NCBI GenBank assembly: GCA_018646825.1
Contig: JABGUA010000140.1
Coordinates: 1 to 6,573 of the forward strand
Source of the DNA: Piscirickettsiaceae bacterium
GTDB lineage: Bacteria > Pseudomonadota > Gammaproteobacteria > Nitrosococcales > Methylophagaceae
Length of the DNA: 6,573 bases
Direction: 5' to 3'
This document shows, piece after piece, positions 5,512 through 6,573 of the stretch (positions are counted from its first letter, which is position 1; each line of letters begins with the position of its first letter). The position numbers were made by a program, and so were the translations under genes. The notes beneath the pieces were generated by a model. That model worked only from the letters and a program-made list of their open reading frames with translations, searched no databases and was not told the origin of the DNA.

Positions 5512-5652
5512 TTAGTGAATTAGTCTGTTCAGTGCCAAAAGCAGACATTCGTTAACAAACTCGTTATAAGATTTCTGGATACTCCATGTGGCCTGTGAGT
5601 CACGACCTTCGTTTTCCTGGTGCAGGATATATGCACCAGGAAAACTCTTCAC
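5512..5652 (-). CDS. Possible small ORF downstream of the efflux gene (uncertain)
   Basis: A 46-codon minus-strand ORF starts at GTG 5652-5650, two bases after the czcA stop, and ends at TAA 5514-5512. The predicted peptide has a polar first half and an amphipathic helix (SYNEFVNECLLLALNRLIH) at its end. It has no clear ribosome site, and its first third is formed by the inverted repeat at 5611-5645. It could be a small translated tail gene of the efflux operon, the remnant of a lost gene, or chance. Confidence 0.2.
   Translation of the reverse strand: MKSFPGAYILHQENEGRDSQATWSIQKSYNEFVNECLLLALNRLIH
5611..5645. repeat. Perfect 14-bp inverted repeat after czcA
   Basis: GTTTTCCTGGTGCA at 5611-5624 is exactly repeated in inverse at 5632-5645, around a seven-base loop (GGATATA). 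It begins ten bases after the czcA stop codon, where a terminator is expected. However, the T run is on the 5' arm and the A run on the 3' arm, in both directions, so no U tract follows the stem on either strand. It may still end or protect the efflux transcript, or be a protein-binding or recombination site. Confidence 0.65.
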
Positions 5653-5654
5653 TG

Positions 5655-6573
5655 CTAGGCTTTACGGTCGCTAAAATAATGTACCATTAGGTAAAGGGCT
5701 GGTAACACCACTAAGGTCAACAATGTTGACGATACGATGCCACCAATGACTACTGTTGCCAGTGGTCGCTGCACTTCAGCACCAGCACCAGTATTAATGG
5801 CCATCGGCACAAAACCTAAACTTGCTACTAGTGCTGTCATCAATACTGGACGTAAACGTTGGCTAGCACCCTGTTGGATGGCAACCAATAATGTTTCACC
5901 TTTTTCACGTAATTCACGAATAAATGACAACATCACCACACCGTTCAATACTGCAACCCCAGATAAGGCAATAAAACCAACTATCGCTGAAATAGATAAC
6001 GACATATCACGGAAAATTAAAGCCATCACACCACCAGTTAAGGCTAAAGGTACTCCGGTAAAGACGACTAACGAATCGCGTAATGAATTAAAGGCACTAT
6101 ATAGCAACATTAATATCAACAATAACGTCAGTGGTACCAAGATACTTAAACGTCCAATAGCTGATTGTAACTGCTCAAAAGTACCTCCATAACCTAACCA
6201 GTAACCACTTGGTAAATCTAGTTGTGATCGCATTAATTCCTGCGTTTCAGCAATAAATGAACCAAGATCACGACCTTCTACATTAGCTGTCACCACCACA
6301 TTGCGTTTACCACTTTCACGGTTAATCTGGCTTGGCCCCTGAATTTCCTTAATATCAGCTACTTCGCCTAAAGGCACGTAGCTCAAGTCAGGGTTTGCAT
6401 TACCAGGTATTGCAACTGGAATTTGCGCTAATGCTTTAATATCTCGACGATAAGCATCATCCATGCGAACCACTAGTTTAAAGCGACGGTCACCCTCATA
6501 AATCAAGCCTGTTTGACGACCACTGGTAGCGGTTTGTAAAGCATTTTGAATATCAACAACTGTTAATCCCAAT
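5655..6573 (-). CDS. czcA: CzcA/CusA-family heavy-metal efflux RND pump, C-terminal part
   Basis: The last 306 codons of an inner-membrane RND pump of about 1,040 residues; the gene enters from the right edge. HME-RND pumps use the proton gradient to export divalent or monovalent metals across both membranes, with a periplasmic adaptor and an outer-membrane channel. Counting from the first full codon, residues 1-135 are the second periplasmic porter region (GLTVVDIQNAL, FEGD-like YEGDRRFKLVVR, YVPLGEVADI, NVEGRDLGSF). Five membrane helices follow, at about 143-161, 168-187, 192-217, 241-259 and 270-297. The signature motifs FTGVPLALTGG, GFIALSGVAVLNG, RPVLMTALVASLGFVP and GAEVQRPLATVVIGG are intact. 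The metal-specifying part in the fourth helix is outside the window, so zinc/cobalt/cadmium and copper/silver types cannot be separated. The TTG near the edge is an internal Leu, not a start. Confidence 0.93.
   Translation of the reverse strand, partial: LGLTVVDIQNALQTATSGRQTGLIYEGDRRFKLVVRMDDAYRRDIKALAQIPVAIPGNANPDLSYVPLGEVADIKEIQGPSQINRESGKRNVVVTANVEGRDLGSFIAETQELMRSQLDLPSGYWLGYGGTFEQLQSAIGRLSILVPLTLLLILMLLYSAFNSLRDSLVVFTGVPLALTGGVMALIFRDMSLSISAIVGFIALSGVAVLNGVVMLSFIRELREKGETLLVAIQQGASQRLRPVLMTALVASLGFVPMAINTGAGAEVQRPLATVVIGGIVSSTLLTLVVLPALYLMVHYFSDRKA

Larger units (their letters stand above)
2044..6573. mobile_element. Integrative genomic island at tRNA-Phe (right end not seen)
   Basis: The tRNA-Phe remnant marks the left edge, and a P4-type integrase begins about 180 bp inside. 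An excisionase-like HTH gene, several small DNA-binding or unknown genes and a repeat array follow. The retained tRNA terminator shows that the chromosome lies to the left. No second copy of the tRNA 3' half is visible to the right, so the end coordinate given is only the window edge. The efflux gene at 5655-6573 may be cargo or chromosomal. The integrase is broken, so the element is probably unable to move without help in trans. Confidence 0.65.

Noticed and set aside
5737..6192. Plus-strand 151-codon ORF
   Set aside because: It is antisense to the strongly conserved czcA coding region.

Overview
The window looks like a moderately AT-rich Gammaproteobacterium chromosome carrying one end of a genomic island inserted at a tRNA-Phe gene. 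The host assignment rests on protein style, gene types and the tRNA sequence. A Methylophaga-like or related marine or aquatic lineage is possible, but that is a guess.

Left flank (1-2043), probably ancestral chromosome. It holds the first 29 codons of a minus-strand gene that looks like the dihydroxyacetone kinase DhaL subunit. A possible small plus-strand gene (361-546) has a plausible promoter. A complete minus-strand HD-GYP protein (587-1882) lacks two normally conserved active-site residues. A strong minus-strand terminator (1999-2034) lies between the HD-GYP gene and a remnant of tRNA-Phe.

Island junction (2044-2270). Only the 3' half of tRNA-Phe is present on the minus strand, from the anticodon loop to CCA. 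Its 5' half is replaced by unrelated DNA. This is the displaced attachment-site copy left by a tRNA-targeting integrase. Two sets of short direct repeats at 11-bp spacing follow, then a candidate integrase promoter.

Island genes (2271-5236), all on the plus strand. A P4-type tyrosine recombinase of 396 codons is broken by one in-frame amber codon at position 279, upstream of most of its catalytic residues. An unrecognised lysine-rich helical protein follows. A tight four-gene operon comes next: an AlpA/excisionase-like HTH protein, a winged-helix-like protein, a 61-residue protein, and a second winged-helix protein with a Rep-like look. Directly downstream, five copies of an 18-bp repeat are spaced 21, 32, 31 and 43 bp apart, close to whole turns of B-DNA. 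This resembles an iteron-type origin or operator array served by the adjacent DNA-binding proteins. It is the most interesting part of the window.

Right part (5392-6573). There is a candidate terminator, a long intergenic stretch with a perfect 14-bp inverted repeat, and the C-terminal third of a minus-strand CzcA/CusA-type heavy-metal RND efflux pump running off the right edge. No second tRNA-Phe attachment site is visible, so the far end of the island lies outside the window. The pump may be island cargo or chromosomal.
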